From positions 1-59,932 of the forward strand of contig JAPPFB010000024.1 of NCBI GenBank assembly GCA_028875225.1: a stretch of 59,932 bases of DNA, written 5' to 3'. Positions 6,580 through 15,168 of the stretch are shown here, piece after piece. The notes beneath the pieces were generated by a model. The model was not told the origin of the DNA. It saw only the letters and a program-made list of their open reading frames with translations, and ran no database searches. Made by a program: the position numbers and the translations under genes. Positions within the stretch are counted from its first letter, which is position 1. Each line of letters opens with the position of its first letter. This DNA comes from Chloroflexota bacterium. Lineage in GTDB: Bacteria > Chloroflexota > Dehalococcoidia > Bin125.

Positions 6580-9422
6580 CTCTGGCCTCCGCCTCCCGGC
6601 GGACTACCTCCGCCCGAACCTCCTTGCGGCCCGCCGCCGCCTAGTCCTGCACCACCTGCGCCGCCGCCGGGCAGCTGAGTGGCGCTGTAGGCGATGCCTT
6701 CGGAGTCGGCGCCCACCAGCACTGTCTCCCCGTCCAACAGGCCCGAGAGAATCTCAACGTTGGTCCCGTCAGTCTCTCCGATTTGCACGGCCAACCGCTC
6801 CCAGCCGCCATCCTCGGTTGGCACGGCGACGTAGAACGCTCCATCGATCTGGCGTACAGCGGAACTCGAGACCAAGACGGCCTCGTCTCTGACAGCGGTC
6901 AAAATCACGACAGTCGCGCTCATGCCGTGGACCGGAAGCTGGCGGTCGTCCGACACCGCTGCCTGTCCGCCGGCCGCGCCACCTCTACCGCCGCTGAATC
7001 GGGCGATCAGGGCGCGAAGCTGGTCTCGCTGTTCATCCGTGATTTCGAAGTCCTCGGGCAGTTCAACGCCTGCTGGCAGCGGTTCGTCATTGGCGATCGC
7101 CGTGACGACCTGAATGACGGTGACCCCTTCGGGCAAGTCGAGTGATTCCAGCCAGGCTCTGAATCTGGCGGCTTGTTGAGGATCGACTCCAGCAGCTCCC
7201 CCGCCGCGCTGTTCACCCGCCTGCTGACGCTCGGGCACGGTAACGCCAAGCGCCTGGAGTTCGTCGCGCACGGCCTGGATTGCCAGCGGGGACAAGACGG
7301 CCGCCTCAACCGAATAGGTGACGACCCCCTGTTCGACATCCGGCACTCGACTGATCGAAGTGATCCGGACCGGATACTGCGCCCCTTCGATCGCATCGAA
7401 CGACGCCACACCGACCTGCAGTTCCTCGAGGTCGAATATCTCGGCCTCTGTGACCGTGAGCTCAACCACAATCTGATTCCTCGTGCTGAGCACGAGCGCC
7501 GCAGCTCCCGAGCCGATCCGATCGCCGGGTTCGACGTTGACCTCTTCAATCACGCCGTCGAACGGCGCCGTGATTACAAGATCGTCCATGGCGGCGATCG
7601 CTTGCTCCACCGCAATCTCGGCCAGGCGAACATTCTGTTCCTGCTGCGCGATCGTGTTCGCGTCGGCGCCGGCTAGCAACTCGTCGTGCCGTGCCTGCGC
7701 TTCCTGGAGTGACGACTCCGCGCTGGCGAGCGCCAGTTCGGCTTCGAGGATGTCATCGTCGGTCGGCGGTTCCAGCAATTCGGTCAGACGAGATTCCGCT
7801 GCATCGCGATTGGCCAGCGCCGCGGCGACCGCTTGCTCGGCCTGAAAGAGGTCACTAGGATCGACATCGCCAAGCAATTCGCTCAGCGACGACCGGGCGG
7901 CGCGCAGGCCCGCCTCGGCGGCAGCGACCGCCTGCTGGGCCTGAAAGATGTCGTCCGGATCCGGCTCTTCGAACAACTCCTGACGTCGCGATTCCGCAGA
8001 GATCAACCCCGCAGTCGCGGCGACGACCGCCTGCTCGGCCTGGAAGATGTCCTCTGCAGTGGCGGGAGTCAGCAGATCGTCGAGCCGCGCCCGGGCAGCC
8101 TCATGGGCCGCCTCGGCGGCGCTGAGCGCCTCGGTAGCGTGTTCGATTTCCTCGGTATCAGGTTCGCCAGCGAGGTCGTCGAGCCGCGCTTCCGCCGCAG
8201 CCAGTGACGAGACGGCAGCGTCGTAAGTGTTGACCGATTGTTCCCAGGCCCTCTGGGCGTCGATCAGGTCCCGCGAACGCCGTTCCAGCGTCGAGCCGCT
8301 GTTCTCGGTCTTCGTTTCCAGCAGCTCGATCTCGGACTGCGGCAGAGGAGGCGCGGCGTCGCAGATCTCGGGGAGCACCACGATGTCGTCGCAGAATCGT
8401 TCGTGCGCGAGTTCCAACGCGTCTTCCGCGCTGTCTACGGCCTGCTCCGCGCTGCTGACAGGATTTCGGGCCTGGATCGCTGCTGATCGGGCATTCTCGA
8501 TCTCGGCGACGCTGGATTCCTCCGTCAGTCGTTCCAATGCCTGCTGTGCGCTCGCCAACTGCGATGCAGCCGATGCAACTGCCTGCTCCGCCGACGCCCG
8601 GTCGGCGGCTGTTGGCTCGCTGGTCAACAGGTCCAGCGACTCTCGGGCGTTGGAGAGCTGGATCGCCGCATTGGCGATTGCCTGGTCGGCGTTGGCGATC
8701 TCCGTGGAGCTGGGCTCTTCCGTGAGATCGTCCAACAGCTCCTGCGCAGTGGACAGTTGCGAAGCAGAGTTGGCGACGTCCTGTTGCGCCCTGGCCAACT
8801 GGACGGGATCGACGGCGTCGGTCAGCTCCGCCAGCGCTTGCTCGGCGCTGGACAATTGATTGCGGGCATTGGCCAGCGCCTGTTCGGCGGCGTCGATGGC
8901 GCTGGCGTCGGGTGGATCATCGATCTGCTCAAGCTCCAGCGTCGCGCTGACGACTTGCGCGTAAGCAGTGGCCAGCGCGCGTTCCGAGGCGGCGATCTCG
9001 GAGGCGGCCGCGCTTTCGAGCAACTCTTCTAGTCTGAGCTTCGCAATCTCCAGCTGCACCCGAGCGGTTTCCAGTTGCCGCTCGGCGTCGCTGCTATCCA
9101 GTCGCGCCAGCACCTCGCCAGTCGTGACTTCGACGCCGATTTCGACTGCTACGGAGTCGATCTGGCCTCCGGCGCCGAAACTCAGTGTTGAAGTCTGCGC
9201 CGCGCTCGCCGAGCCCGACAGCTCCACTGTCGTCGTGAGCTGACCCATGCTGGCAGTCACCCGCTGCGGCTCGAACACCACCTCTTCTTCAGTGTCCCGG
9301 GAGAAGTACCAGCCGGCCACAACGGCCGCGGCGATGACAATGGCCAGCAACAGCAACACCCAGCGTCGCGGGCGGCGTTGGCTTCGGATCAGGGCGTCAA
9401 TGTCGACGTCTTGGGTGCTCAC
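6576..9422 (-). CDS. Giant MacA/HlyD-type membrane-fusion (adaptor) protein with 33-residue repeats
   Basis: A 948-residue adaptor, more than twice the usual MacA length. The order is a cytoplasmic start rich in Arg, a membrane helix (residues 21-40), the first half of the biotinyl-lipoyl domain (about 50-110), a coiled-coil region (about 112-612), the second lipoyl half with DLVITAPFDGVIEEV (614-628), a beta-barrel and proximal domain, and a Gly-rich tail. The coiled coil holds six repeats of 33 residues beginning at 142, 175, 208, 241, 274 and 307, and six more at 425, 458, 491, 524, 557 and 590. Between them is a tip segment with Cys344 and Cys354. The start is GTG with GGAG upstream. It is the first gene of the exporter operon. 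Confidence 0.9.
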   Translation of the reverse strand: MSTQDVDIDALIRSQRRPRRWVLLLLAIVIAAAVVAGWYFSRDTEEEVVFEPQRVTASMGQLTTTVELSGSASAAQTSTLSFGAGGQIDSVAVEIGVEVTTGEVLARLDSSDAERQLETARVQLEIAKLRLEELLESAAASEIAASERALATAYAQVVSATLELEQIDDPPDASAIDAAEQALANARNQLSSAEQALAELTDAVDPVQLARAQQDVANSASQLSTAQELLDDLTEEPSSTEIANADQAIANAAIQLSNARESLDLLTSEPTAADRASAEQAVASAASQLASAQQALERLTEESSVAEIENARSAAIQARNPVSSAEQAVDSAEDALELAHERFCDDIVVLPEICDAAPPLPQSEIELLETKTENSGSTLERRSRDLIDAQRAWEQSVNTYDAAVSSLAAAEARLDDLAGEPDTEEIEHATEALSAAEAAHEAARARLDDLLTPATAEDIFQAEQAVVAATAGLISAESRRQELFEEPDPDDIFQAQQAVAAAEAGLRAARSSLSELLGDVDPSDLFQAEQAVAAALANRDAAESRLTELLEPPTDDDILEAELALASAESSLQEAQARHDELLAGADANTIAQQEQNVRLAEIAVEQAIAAMDDLVITAPFDGVIEEVNVEPGDRIGSGAAALVLSTRNQIVVELTVTEAEIFDLEELQVGVASFDAIEGAQYPVRITSISRVPDVEQGVVTYSVEAAVLSPLAIQAVRDELQALGVTVPERQQAGEQRGGGAAGVDPQQAARFRAWLESLDLPEGVTVIQVVTAIANDEPLPAGVELPEDFEITDEQRDQLRALIARFSGGRGGAAGGQAAVSDDRQLPVHGMSATVVILTAVRDEAVLVSSSAVRQIDGAFYVAVPTEDGGWERLAVQIGETDGTNVEILSGLLDGETVLVGADSEGIAYSATQLPGGGAGGAGLGGGGPQGGSGGGSPPGGGGQR
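7557..8999 (-). repeat. Twelve 33-residue coiled-coil repeats in two sets of six
   Basis: Coding repeat of 99 bases (33 codons) inside the adaptor gene. A typical unit is an Ala/Glu/Gln-rich helix of the form xIxxAEQALxxAxxxLxxA, followed by a short turn containing Pro and Asp. Set one covers residues 142-340 and set two residues 425-622, with exact 33-residue register within each set. The 84-residue gap between them is the probable hairpin tip. 33 equals three 11-residue (hendecad) periods. Confidence 0.85.
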
Positions 9423-9577
9423 AGGCGCTCCAGCTTTGCGCGGCGTTGTCGAGTGCGCTGAATCGGTGACCAGACACTGAGAGGACTGGTTTGCAAGCTA
9501 GAGCCAGTACGTAAATCGCAGGTCAACGCGCCGACATCTTCTGTCGAAGCAGTGAAACGTGTCCGTGCTCTGGCCGG

Positions 9578-10405
9578 TTAGCCGGTGAAGATGCCGCCGT
9601 CGGGGTGCAGGATCTGTCCGGTGATGTATCCGGCATGGTCGCTCAGCAGGAACAGTGACGCCTCGGCGATGTCTTCTGCCTCACCCAGTCTGCCCAGCGG
9701 CACGAATCGCTCAAATGCGGCGCGGCGTTCTTCGTTCTGCGAAAGACCCATCGCCATCGGGGTATCGATCACGCCTGGCGCAACCGTGTTGACCCGGATG
9801 TTGTGCGGCGCCAGCTCCAGTGCGATGCAGCGCGTGAGCATCCAGACGCCGGCCTTGGAGACGGAGTAGTCCGCGCCACCGGCCATCGGGATCTTGGCTG
9901 CGCCGGAGGAGATATTGACGATCGAACCGCCCTCGCCCTGGGCAATCATGCGCCGTGCAACGGCGCGGTTGGTCAGCATCACGCCGGTCAGATTGACCGA
10001 GAGCACCTTTTCCCAGTACTCGACCGGCTTGTTGATGACATGGCTGTCGCGGTTGTTGGGCGCGGGATCGTCTTCCGAGACTTCGCCCGACACATAGCGA
10101 GCATGGAGGATACCCGCTGCGGCGATGCACAGATCGAGTCGTCCGAACTCGTCAACGGCCGCCTGCGCGGCGGCGTCGCAGTCGGCCTCGCGAGACACGT
10201 CCGCTCCGACGTAGATGGCCTGCCCATCCGCGTCGGTGATCTGTGAGACGACGTCCTGGGCGCGCGGATCGTCGGGAAGTCCGACGACGGCGACCGCGGC
10301 GCCTTCACGCGCCAGCCGGATCGACGCCTCGGCGCCCATTCCGGATGCGCCCCCGGTGACCAGCGCCACCTTGCCCTGGAAGCGGTGGACTCGGCTGTCG
10401 GGCAT
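9578..10405 (-). CDS. Short-chain dehydrogenase/reductase (SDR), paralogue 2
   Basis: A 275-residue SDR starting MPDSRVHRFQGKVALVTGGA. The ATG at 10405 is preceded by GAGGG and is chosen over an upstream open frame that overlaps the DUF35 gene. It has the cofactor motif TGGASGMG, NISSGAAK with the catalytic Ser, and DYSVSKAG with Tyr and Lys. It is very close to the SDR at 3701-4540 along the whole length, including the unusual mid-protein insertion. It lies downstream of the DUF35 and thiolase-like genes, so it may act on the same CoA-linked or steroid-like substrates. Substrate unknown. Confidence 0.88.
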   Translation of the reverse strand: MPDSRVHRFQGKVALVTGGASGMGAEASIRLAREGAAVAVVGLPDDPRAQDVVSQITDADGQAIYVGADVSREADCDAAAQAAVDEFGRLDLCIAAAGILHARYVSGEVSEDDPAPNNRDSHVINKPVEYWEKVLSVNLTGVMLTNRAVARRMIAQGEGGSIVNISSGAAKIPMAGGADYSVSKAGVWMLTRCIALELAPHNIRVNTVAPGVIDTPMAMGLSQNEERRAAFERFVPLGRLGEAEDIAEASLFLLSDHAGYITGQILHPDGGIFTG

Positions 10406-10447
10406 CGGTCGATTCCCTCTGAACTTGCCGTCGGTTTTCGTAGCTGC

Positions 10448-10477
10448 GAGATACCCGCGGCAAGCGCGGGTATGACG
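10448..10477. repeat. Palindromic dispersed repeat, copy A
   Basis: A 30-base element with arms ATACCCGCG and CGCGGGTAT around a short centre, followed by GACG. The same element recurs at 24206-24235 and 30944-30973. It lies between the DUF35 stop and the SDR start. The hairpin could act on transcript ends or stability; mobility as a REP-like element is inferred. Confidence 0.8.
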
Positions 10478-10490
10478 ACACCAGTGTTGG

Positions 10491-11027
10491 CTATACGCCG
10501 TTGACCTCCTGCGGATAGCGCCACGGCGTATCGGGCTGAGCGGCGTCCTCGTCGAGCGTCCAGTGCGGCAAGGCCAGCCCGTCGGCCACATCGGCGAAGA
10601 CCATCCGCATACGCGACCCGATGCCGACCTGCTTGACCAGCTCAGGTCCGGCGAAGTTGCCGTCTGCGTCGACGAGGTTGCCGGCGACCCGCAGCGCCTC
10701 ATGCTCCGTCGGCACACCGGACTGCGTGTCGAGCTCGACCAGCAGGATCATGTACGGCGCACGCTCGCGAAATGCCGGCTGGATCGCGTGGTGGACTTCT
10801 CCGTATGAGTGGACTTCACCACGGGCATCGACCGGCACCCAGTTGAATTCGCGCTTTGAGCACCAGGGGCAGGCGGTGCCCGGCGGATAGCGGATCAGTC
10901 CGCAATCCGGGTCGGCGCATTGCTGCAGATGGAAGTCATGGTCGGCGCAGTGTTGGAAGTAGGCCAGGTTCTCGTTGTCCAGGTCGAGAACGGTGAGGGT
11001 CATTCCCAGGTATTCGCCCTGTGGCAT
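10491..11027 (-). CDS. DUF35 Zn-ribbon/OB-fold acyl-CoA-binding protein
   Basis: A 178-residue protein. The N-terminal rubredoxin-like zinc ribbon has Cys pairs in QQCADPDC and ACPWCS (residues about 36-56). This is followed by an OB-fold with GEVHSYGEVHHAI and the GSRMRMVFAD strand near the end. Such proteins partner thiolase-fold enzymes, as with ChsH2/Ltp2 in steroid side-chain cleavage or acyl-CoA C-acetyltransferases. The thiolase-like gene lies immediately upstream on the same strand (55-base gap), which supports a complex. An AGGAGC site precedes the ATG. Confidence 0.87.
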   Translation of the reverse strand: MPQGEYLGMTLTVLDLDNENLAYFQHCADHDFHLQQCADPDCGLIRYPPGTACPWCSKREFNWVPVDARGEVHSYGEVHHAIQPAFRERAPYMILLVELDTQSGVPTEHEALRVAGNLVDADGNFAGPELVKQVGIGSRMRMVFADVADGLALPHWTLDEDAAQPDTPWRYPQEVNGV

Positions 11028-11082
11028 GGTCGGCTCCTGTTCGGTATCGAAGTCTTCGGTCTCGTCCGCTCTAGCCCCTGAT

Positions 11083-12345
11083 TCAGCCCTTGCGCATGAT
11101 CAGGGATGAACCCGTGCCGGGCATCGCCCAGCCCAGGTTCTGGGTGATCTCGAGGTCGGGAACCTGGCGGCAGCCGCCGCCTTCTTCCGGCGGCGCGTAG
11201 TTGTAGCTGTGGATGCGCTTGCCCTGATCGTCTTGCGGACAGTAGCAGTCGACCTCGCCGCGCAGCTGGCGCACGTTTTCGATAATCATGTTCATCCCAT
11301 GCGTGTAGCCCTCGCAGAGATGGCCGCCCGACGTGTTGTTCGGCCGCTCGCCGCCGAGGCGCATGATCCCCGACGACACGTAGTCGCCGCCCTCGCCCTT
11401 CTTGCAGAAGCCGTAGTCCTCGAGCTGCAGCATCGAGGTAAAGGTGAAGGCGTCATAGGCACCGGTGCACTGGATGTCCTCGGGTCCGACGCCCGCGTTT
11501 CTGTAGATGATGTCCTTGATGTAATGGCCAGCAACCGTCGAGATCGGGCCGTGCTGGAAGTGCATGTCGATGCGCGGCTTGCAGACGCGGCCGGCCACGC
11601 CGAGGATGCGCGCCGGCGTGTTCCGGTAGTCGTAGGCCTTGTCGACGGAGGTCACGATCAGCGCCGTCGCGTTGTCCGTTTCGACGCAGCAGTCGAGCAG
11701 GTGCAGCGGCTTGCAGATCATCCGCGAGTTGACCACGTCCTCGACCGTCACGCGCTGCTTGTAGTAGGCCTTGGGATTGTTCGAGGCGTGCTCCGAGTGG
11801 ATCACCTTGACCATCGCCACCTGCTCGGGCGTGGTGCCGTAGTCGTACATGTGGCGCATGAAGGTCGGCGAGAAATTCTGACCGGCGCTAAACCAGCCGT
11901 AGGCGGCCGAGTGCAGCGCGTCGCCGCCGACCGGCACCGAGGCGCGCGCGCCGGTCCCGCCGATCCGGACCTGGGAAAAGCCGTTCATCGAGCGGAACAC
12001 GACGACGGTCTCGCACATCCCCGCCTCGATCGCACCGATTGCCAGACCGATCAACGCCTCCGAAGAGGAGCCGCCGCCCTGGACGTCCATGTAGAAGTTG
12101 AGCCGGATCCCGAGGTCGCCGGCGAGCATCGGGGACGCCGTCGAGTCGTTGCCGGAGTAGGACATCATCCCGTCGATCTCCGACGCCGGGATCCCGGCGT
12201 CGTCCATTGCGTTCTTGATCGCCCACGTGCCCAGGGCTCGCGTGGTCATGCCCGAGCCTCGGGTGTAGGTCGTCTCGCCGACGCCGATGATGGCGTACTT
12301 GTCGCGCAGGTACTTGCCTGCCGTCGCGTCAATGTCGGTCGTCAC
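11083..12345 (-). CDS. Thiolase-fold (SCP2/Ltp2-like) protein lacking the usual active-site Cys
   Basis: A 420-residue thiolase-superfamily protein. Near residue 85, where thiolases have the nucleophilic Cys (N-x-x-C-x-S-G), it reads DVQGGGSSSEAL with no Cys. Family features remain in GVGETTYTRGSGMTTRAL and in the GGHLCEGYTHGMN loop. The final Cys-Gly motif is replaced by AMPGTGSS. Loss of the Cys together with a DUF35 partner is characteristic of Ltp2-type retro-aldolases rather than true thiolases, so C-C cleavage of a beta-hydroxyacyl-CoA is the best guess. GAGAGGAG lies upstream of the GTG start. Confidence 0.83.
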   Translation of the reverse strand: MTTDIDATAGKYLRDKYAIIGVGETTYTRGSGMTTRALGTWAIKNAMDDAGIPASEIDGMMSYSGNDSTASPMLAGDLGIRLNFYMDVQGGGSSSEALIGLAIGAIEAGMCETVVVFRSMNGFSQVRIGGTGARASVPVGGDALHSAAYGWFSAGQNFSPTFMRHMYDYGTTPEQVAMVKVIHSEHASNNPKAYYKQRVTVEDVVNSRMICKPLHLLDCCVETDNATALIVTSVDKAYDYRNTPARILGVAGRVCKPRIDMHFQHGPISTVAGHYIKDIIYRNAGVGPEDIQCTGAYDAFTFTSMLQLEDYGFCKKGEGGDYVSSGIMRLGGERPNNTSGGHLCEGYTHGMNMIIENVRQLRGEVDCYCPQDDQGKRIHSYNYAPPEEGGGCRQVPDLEITQNLGWAMPGTGSSLIMRKG

Positions 12346-12437
12346 CGCCTGCTCCTCTCAAGGACGTCACGTCTGATCCGCGGATGCCGTCGACATCGCG
12401 CGGAACGTGGGCAGTCTAGGACAGGTGGGTGTGCCGG

Positions 12438-13025
12438 CTATGAACCGGCGGCAGCCTGCGCGGACTCGGATGGCTCGCGCGTAAAGACCTCGTCGTACAA
12501 CGCCTCGACCTCAGGGCCCAGCAGCTGCGCCATCTCGCGATACGCGACGCGCCGATAGCCCCAGCCGAACTCCGATCGCTCGACCTGTTCCAGCCAATCG
12601 AACAGGTGAACCGTGGCGAGGTCTCGTAGCTGATCGATGGTCAACTCGATCGGAGGATTGCCATCGCGGTCGGAAATCGCGAGGTCGATCTCGCCCGACA
12701 GCGCGGCCGACACCGCCGAGTCGAATGTGGAGCGGTCCATGATGCAGTTCAACCAGGCGATGCGCTCGGCGCGTTCGCCGATCAGGTCGCCCACCTGTTG
12801 CCGTCGATCGAGCGGCAGGCAGAAGTCCTGGAACCTCTCGGTGCCGTAGATCGAATGGAACAGGCCGGCTGCGGCGAGTTCGTCGCCGGCGTCATGCTCG
12901 GCGAGCAGGTCGTGAACAGCCCGGAGATGAGTGAGAAAGTCGTGACCGGTGTGATCGATCTCGGCTGTGCCGAGCGAGTAGAGGAAGTCCAGGAGTTCTG
13001 GCAGAGGTCGAGGCGTATCCGTCAT
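12438..13025 (-). CDS. DUF6817-like hypothetical protein (HD-like)
   Basis: A 195-residue soluble protein. The N-terminal part contains HTGHDFLTHLRAVHDLL and AAAGLFHSIYGTERF, a pattern I associate with the DUF6817 family, which resembles an HD-type metal-dependent helical fold (spaced His residues). No enzymatic function is known to me. It is the first gene of the minus-strand set leading into the thiolase-like gene (92-base gap) and is divergent from the hydratase-family gene at 13089. Confidence 0.55.
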   Translation of the reverse strand: MTDTPRPLPELLDFLYSLGTAEIDHTGHDFLTHLRAVHDLLAEHDAGDELAAAGLFHSIYGTERFQDFCLPLDRRQQVGDLIGERAERIAWLNCIMDRSTFDSAVSAALSGEIDLAISDRDGNPPIELTIDQLRDLATVHLFDWLEQVERSEFGWGYRRVAYREMAQLLGPEVEALYDEVFTREPSESAQAAAGS

Positions 13026-13088
13026 TACGCGAGCAGGCTAGCGTCCTATCCTGCTGACGCATCAACTGAGACGAATCAGGAGCCAATC

Positions 13089-13844
13089 ATGCCCGACGCT
13101 CTCACCGACGCCCAGGTCTCCGAGGCTGCAGACTTCCTCGACGAAGCGACTGCCAACGGCCTGCCGTTGCCGGCAATCCCCGAGTCATGCCGTCCCGAGA
13201 CCGCTGCCGACGGCGGTCGGATTTACTGGGAACGCTGGTCGCGCAACCCGACTCCGGCGATCGCCTGGAAGGCGGCAGTGATCGACAGCGACATGGTGCT
13301 CGCGCCGTTCTTCGAGGGCATGGTGATGGACTCGCCTGCAACGATTCCGGGCGACACGTTCGTCACCTGCATTCTCGAGGCGGAAGTGGCCTTCCGCCTG
13401 GCCCGGGACTTCGCCCCGGCTGACGGTGGGCACAGCGCCGATGACGTGCTCGGTGGCGTATCGAATGCCTACATCGTGATCGAGGCGCCCAACAGCCGAT
13501 TCTCCGAGCCGCCCGGCATGCCCGGCATGGCCGCCGACGGCGTCGGCAATCAGGCGCTGATCATTGGTCCCGAGATCGACGACTGGCAATCCAAGGACCT
13601 CGTCGCCCTGCCCTGCTCGATCATCGTCGATGGCGAGACCATCGCTGAAGGCCGCGACGGACGCCCCAATCCCACCGAAGTGCTGGTCGCAACCGTCAAC
13701 GAAATCAACAACCGCGGCATGACGGTCAAGGCCGGCGAAGTGATCACCACCGGCGCGGCTGCGGTGCAGCCCTTCCCCCGCGGACGCGGTGAAGTCACGA
13801 TCCACTTCCCCGGCATCGGCGACGTCGAGTTGAGCCTGACCTAA
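13089..13844 (+). CDS. Fumarylacetoacetase/2-keto-4-pentenoate hydratase family enzyme
   Basis: A 251-residue protein of the FAH superfamily, MhpD-like branch. The acidic metal-binding cluster is visible in EAEVAFRLARDF. It also has ADGVGNQALIIGP and VNEINNRGMTVKAGEVITTG, which match the hydratase/decarboxylase family ending. These enzymes hydrate 2-hydroxypenta-2,4-dienoate or decarboxylate 4-oxalocrotonate in ring-cleavage pathways. AGGAG lies six bases before the chosen ATG; the frame is open further upstream, but that part overlaps the divergent gene. Confidence 0.85.
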   Translation: MPDALTDAQVSEAADFLDEATANGLPLPAIPESCRPETAADGGRIYWERWSRNPTPAIAWKAAVIDSDMVLAPFFEGMVMDSPATIPGDTFVTCILEAEVAFRLARDFAPADGGHSADDVLGGVSNAYIVIEAPNSRFSEPPGMPGMAADGVGNQALIIGPEIDDWQSKDLVALPCSIIVDGETIAEGRDGRPNPTEVLVATVNEINNRGMTVKAGEVITTGAAAVQPFPRGRGEVTIHFPGIGDVELSLT

Positions 13845-13847
13845 CGC

Positions 13848-14150
13848 TCAGTCCACTCGGCCGATTGCGTCAACCTTCCAGAGTCCTTCGACCTCGACCC
13901 ACTGGGTGAAGATCGTGCCGTCGCCGCCGGCGCTCTCCGGGCCGCGGAAGGTGATGTGGAGCAGGTTGTCGCCCTGGTCTTCAATCTCGAAGCTCTCGGA
14001 GCCCTCGGCCGAGTCCGGCTGGGCCTGCAGCGCCATCGCCTGACCGATGCCGACCGGCGTGAACATCGGCATGAGGCCCGCGATGTTGTTTGCGATCAAG
14101 TCCTGGGCGAACTGGTCCGCTATTTCCAACAGGTCGGCGGTCGCGGTCAT
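13848..14150 (-). CDS. Small hypothetical protein, possibly NTF2/SnoaL-like
   Basis: About 100 residues starting [19 protein letters not shown]. An upstream ATG-like extension to 14234 is disfavoured because GGAG precedes the ATG at 14150. The pattern is an N-terminal helix, then [11 protein letters not shown] and a final strand [17 protein letters not shown], which resembles SnoaL/NTF2-fold or DUF4440-type small proteins. No catalytic residues can be assigned. It converges on the hydratase-family gene with three bases between stops. Confidence 0.55.
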   Translation of the reverse strand: MTATADLLEIADQFAQDLIANNIAGLMPMFTPVGIGQAMALQAQPDSAEGSESFEIEDQGDNLLHITFRGPESAGGDGTIFTQWVEVEGLWKVDAIGRVD

Positions 14151-14207
14151 TGAGCAGTCTCCAGGTTGGTGGTCAGGCAACGCTCCACGAAGGTAAGCGC
14201 GCGGTAT

Positions 14208-14220
14208 GCAGACGGTCTGC
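14208..14220. promoter_or_regulatory. Inverted repeat in the divergent 14151-14338 region
   Basis: GCAGAC and GTCTGC arms with a one-base centre form a 13-base palindrome. It lies between the minus-strand NTF2-like gene and the plus-strand ABC ATPase gene. A second pair of arms, AGCCTA at 14262-14267 and TAGGCT at 14281-14286, sits closer to the ABC gene. Either could be an operator; no regulator is adjacent. Confidence 0.3.
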
Positions 14221-14338
14221 GTTGTGTCGTGCATTCCGATTCTTCGACCGAATGGACACTCAGCCTAGCGCGGGGCGGGATAGGCTAAATCGGAGTTGCG
14301 CCGCGTCTCAGGCTTCCCGGCGGACACTGGAGAAGAAG

Positions 14339-15133
14339 ATGAGCAGTCGTTCAATCGAAGTCGACGCGGAGTCAGCGCCACAGAAGGCCGCCGGCGATGC
14401 GATCCAGGCTGGCCCAAATGGCCCGAATGGCGCAGAGCCAATCATTGCCGCCAGTGGCGTGCACAAGACGTACGCCGGAGCGGGCGAACCTGTTCACGCG
14501 CTGCGCGGGGTCACGCTCTCGGTGGCTCGCGGTGAGATGGTCACAATCATGGGGCCGTCCGGTTGTGGCAAGACGACGCTGCTGAACTGTCTGTCCGGTC
14601 TTGAGACGATTGAGCGGGGCGAAATCTTCGTCGAGGGCCGAAGTATCCACGACATGCCCGACAACGAGCGAACCGACCACCGCGCCAGGAGAATGGGCTT
14701 CGTCTTCCAGTTCTACAACCTGCTGCCGGTGCTGTCGGCCGTTGAAAACGTCGAATTGCCGCTGCTCCTCGCCGGACTCGGACAGGGCGAGGCCAGAGAT
14801 CGATCCATGGAGGCCCTGGAGCAGGTCGGGTTGCGCGACTGGTCCGGCCATCGGCCGGCGCAGCTATCGGGCGGCCAACGTCAGCGGGTGACGATCGCCC
14901 GCGCGCTGGTCAACGATCCGGCGATCGTCTGGGGTGACGAACCAACCGGCGACCTCGACTCGACCAACGCGAATCAAATCATGGAGTTGCTCGAGGACTT
15001 GAACCGGCGCAATCACCAGACGTTCGTCATCGTGACCCACGACGAGAACATTGGGCGGCGGGCCAACCGCACGATCCACATGCGTGACGGCTTGATCGAG
15101 GGTGAGACGATTCACCGTCAACTCGGGAGCTAG
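14339..15133 (+). CDS. ABC transporter ATP-binding protein, LolD/MacB type
   Basis: A 264-residue ATPase. A 30-residue polar N-terminal extension precedes the ATPase core. It has Walker [30 protein letters not shown], signature LSGGQRQ, Walker [14 protein letters not shown] and VTHD. GGAG nine bases upstream supports the ATG at 14339. The two-subunit-like permease gene begins 35 bases downstream, so the two form an FtsX-type export or lipoprotein-handling module. Confidence 0.9.
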   Translation: MSSRSIEVDAESAPQKAAGDAIQAGPNGPNGAEPIIAASGVHKTYAGAGEPVHALRGVTLSVARGEMVTIMGPSGCGKTTLLNCLSGLETIERGEIFVEGRSIHDMPDNERTDHRARRMGFVFQFYNLLPVLSAVENVELPLLLAGLGQGEARDRSMEALEQVGLRDWSGHRPAQLSGGQRQRVTIARALVNDPAIVWGDEPTGDLDSTNANQIMELLEDLNRRNHQTFVIVTHDENIGRRANRTIHMRDGLIEGETIHRQLGS

Positions 15134-15168
15134 GGCGGGCGCGGTACCCGGGCCGAGGAAAGGGCACC

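Noticed and set aside
11209-12558. 449-residue open frame on the plus strand
   Set aside because: Shadow of the thiolase-like gene; composition is Arg/His/Val-biased and the opposite strand is a recognisable family.
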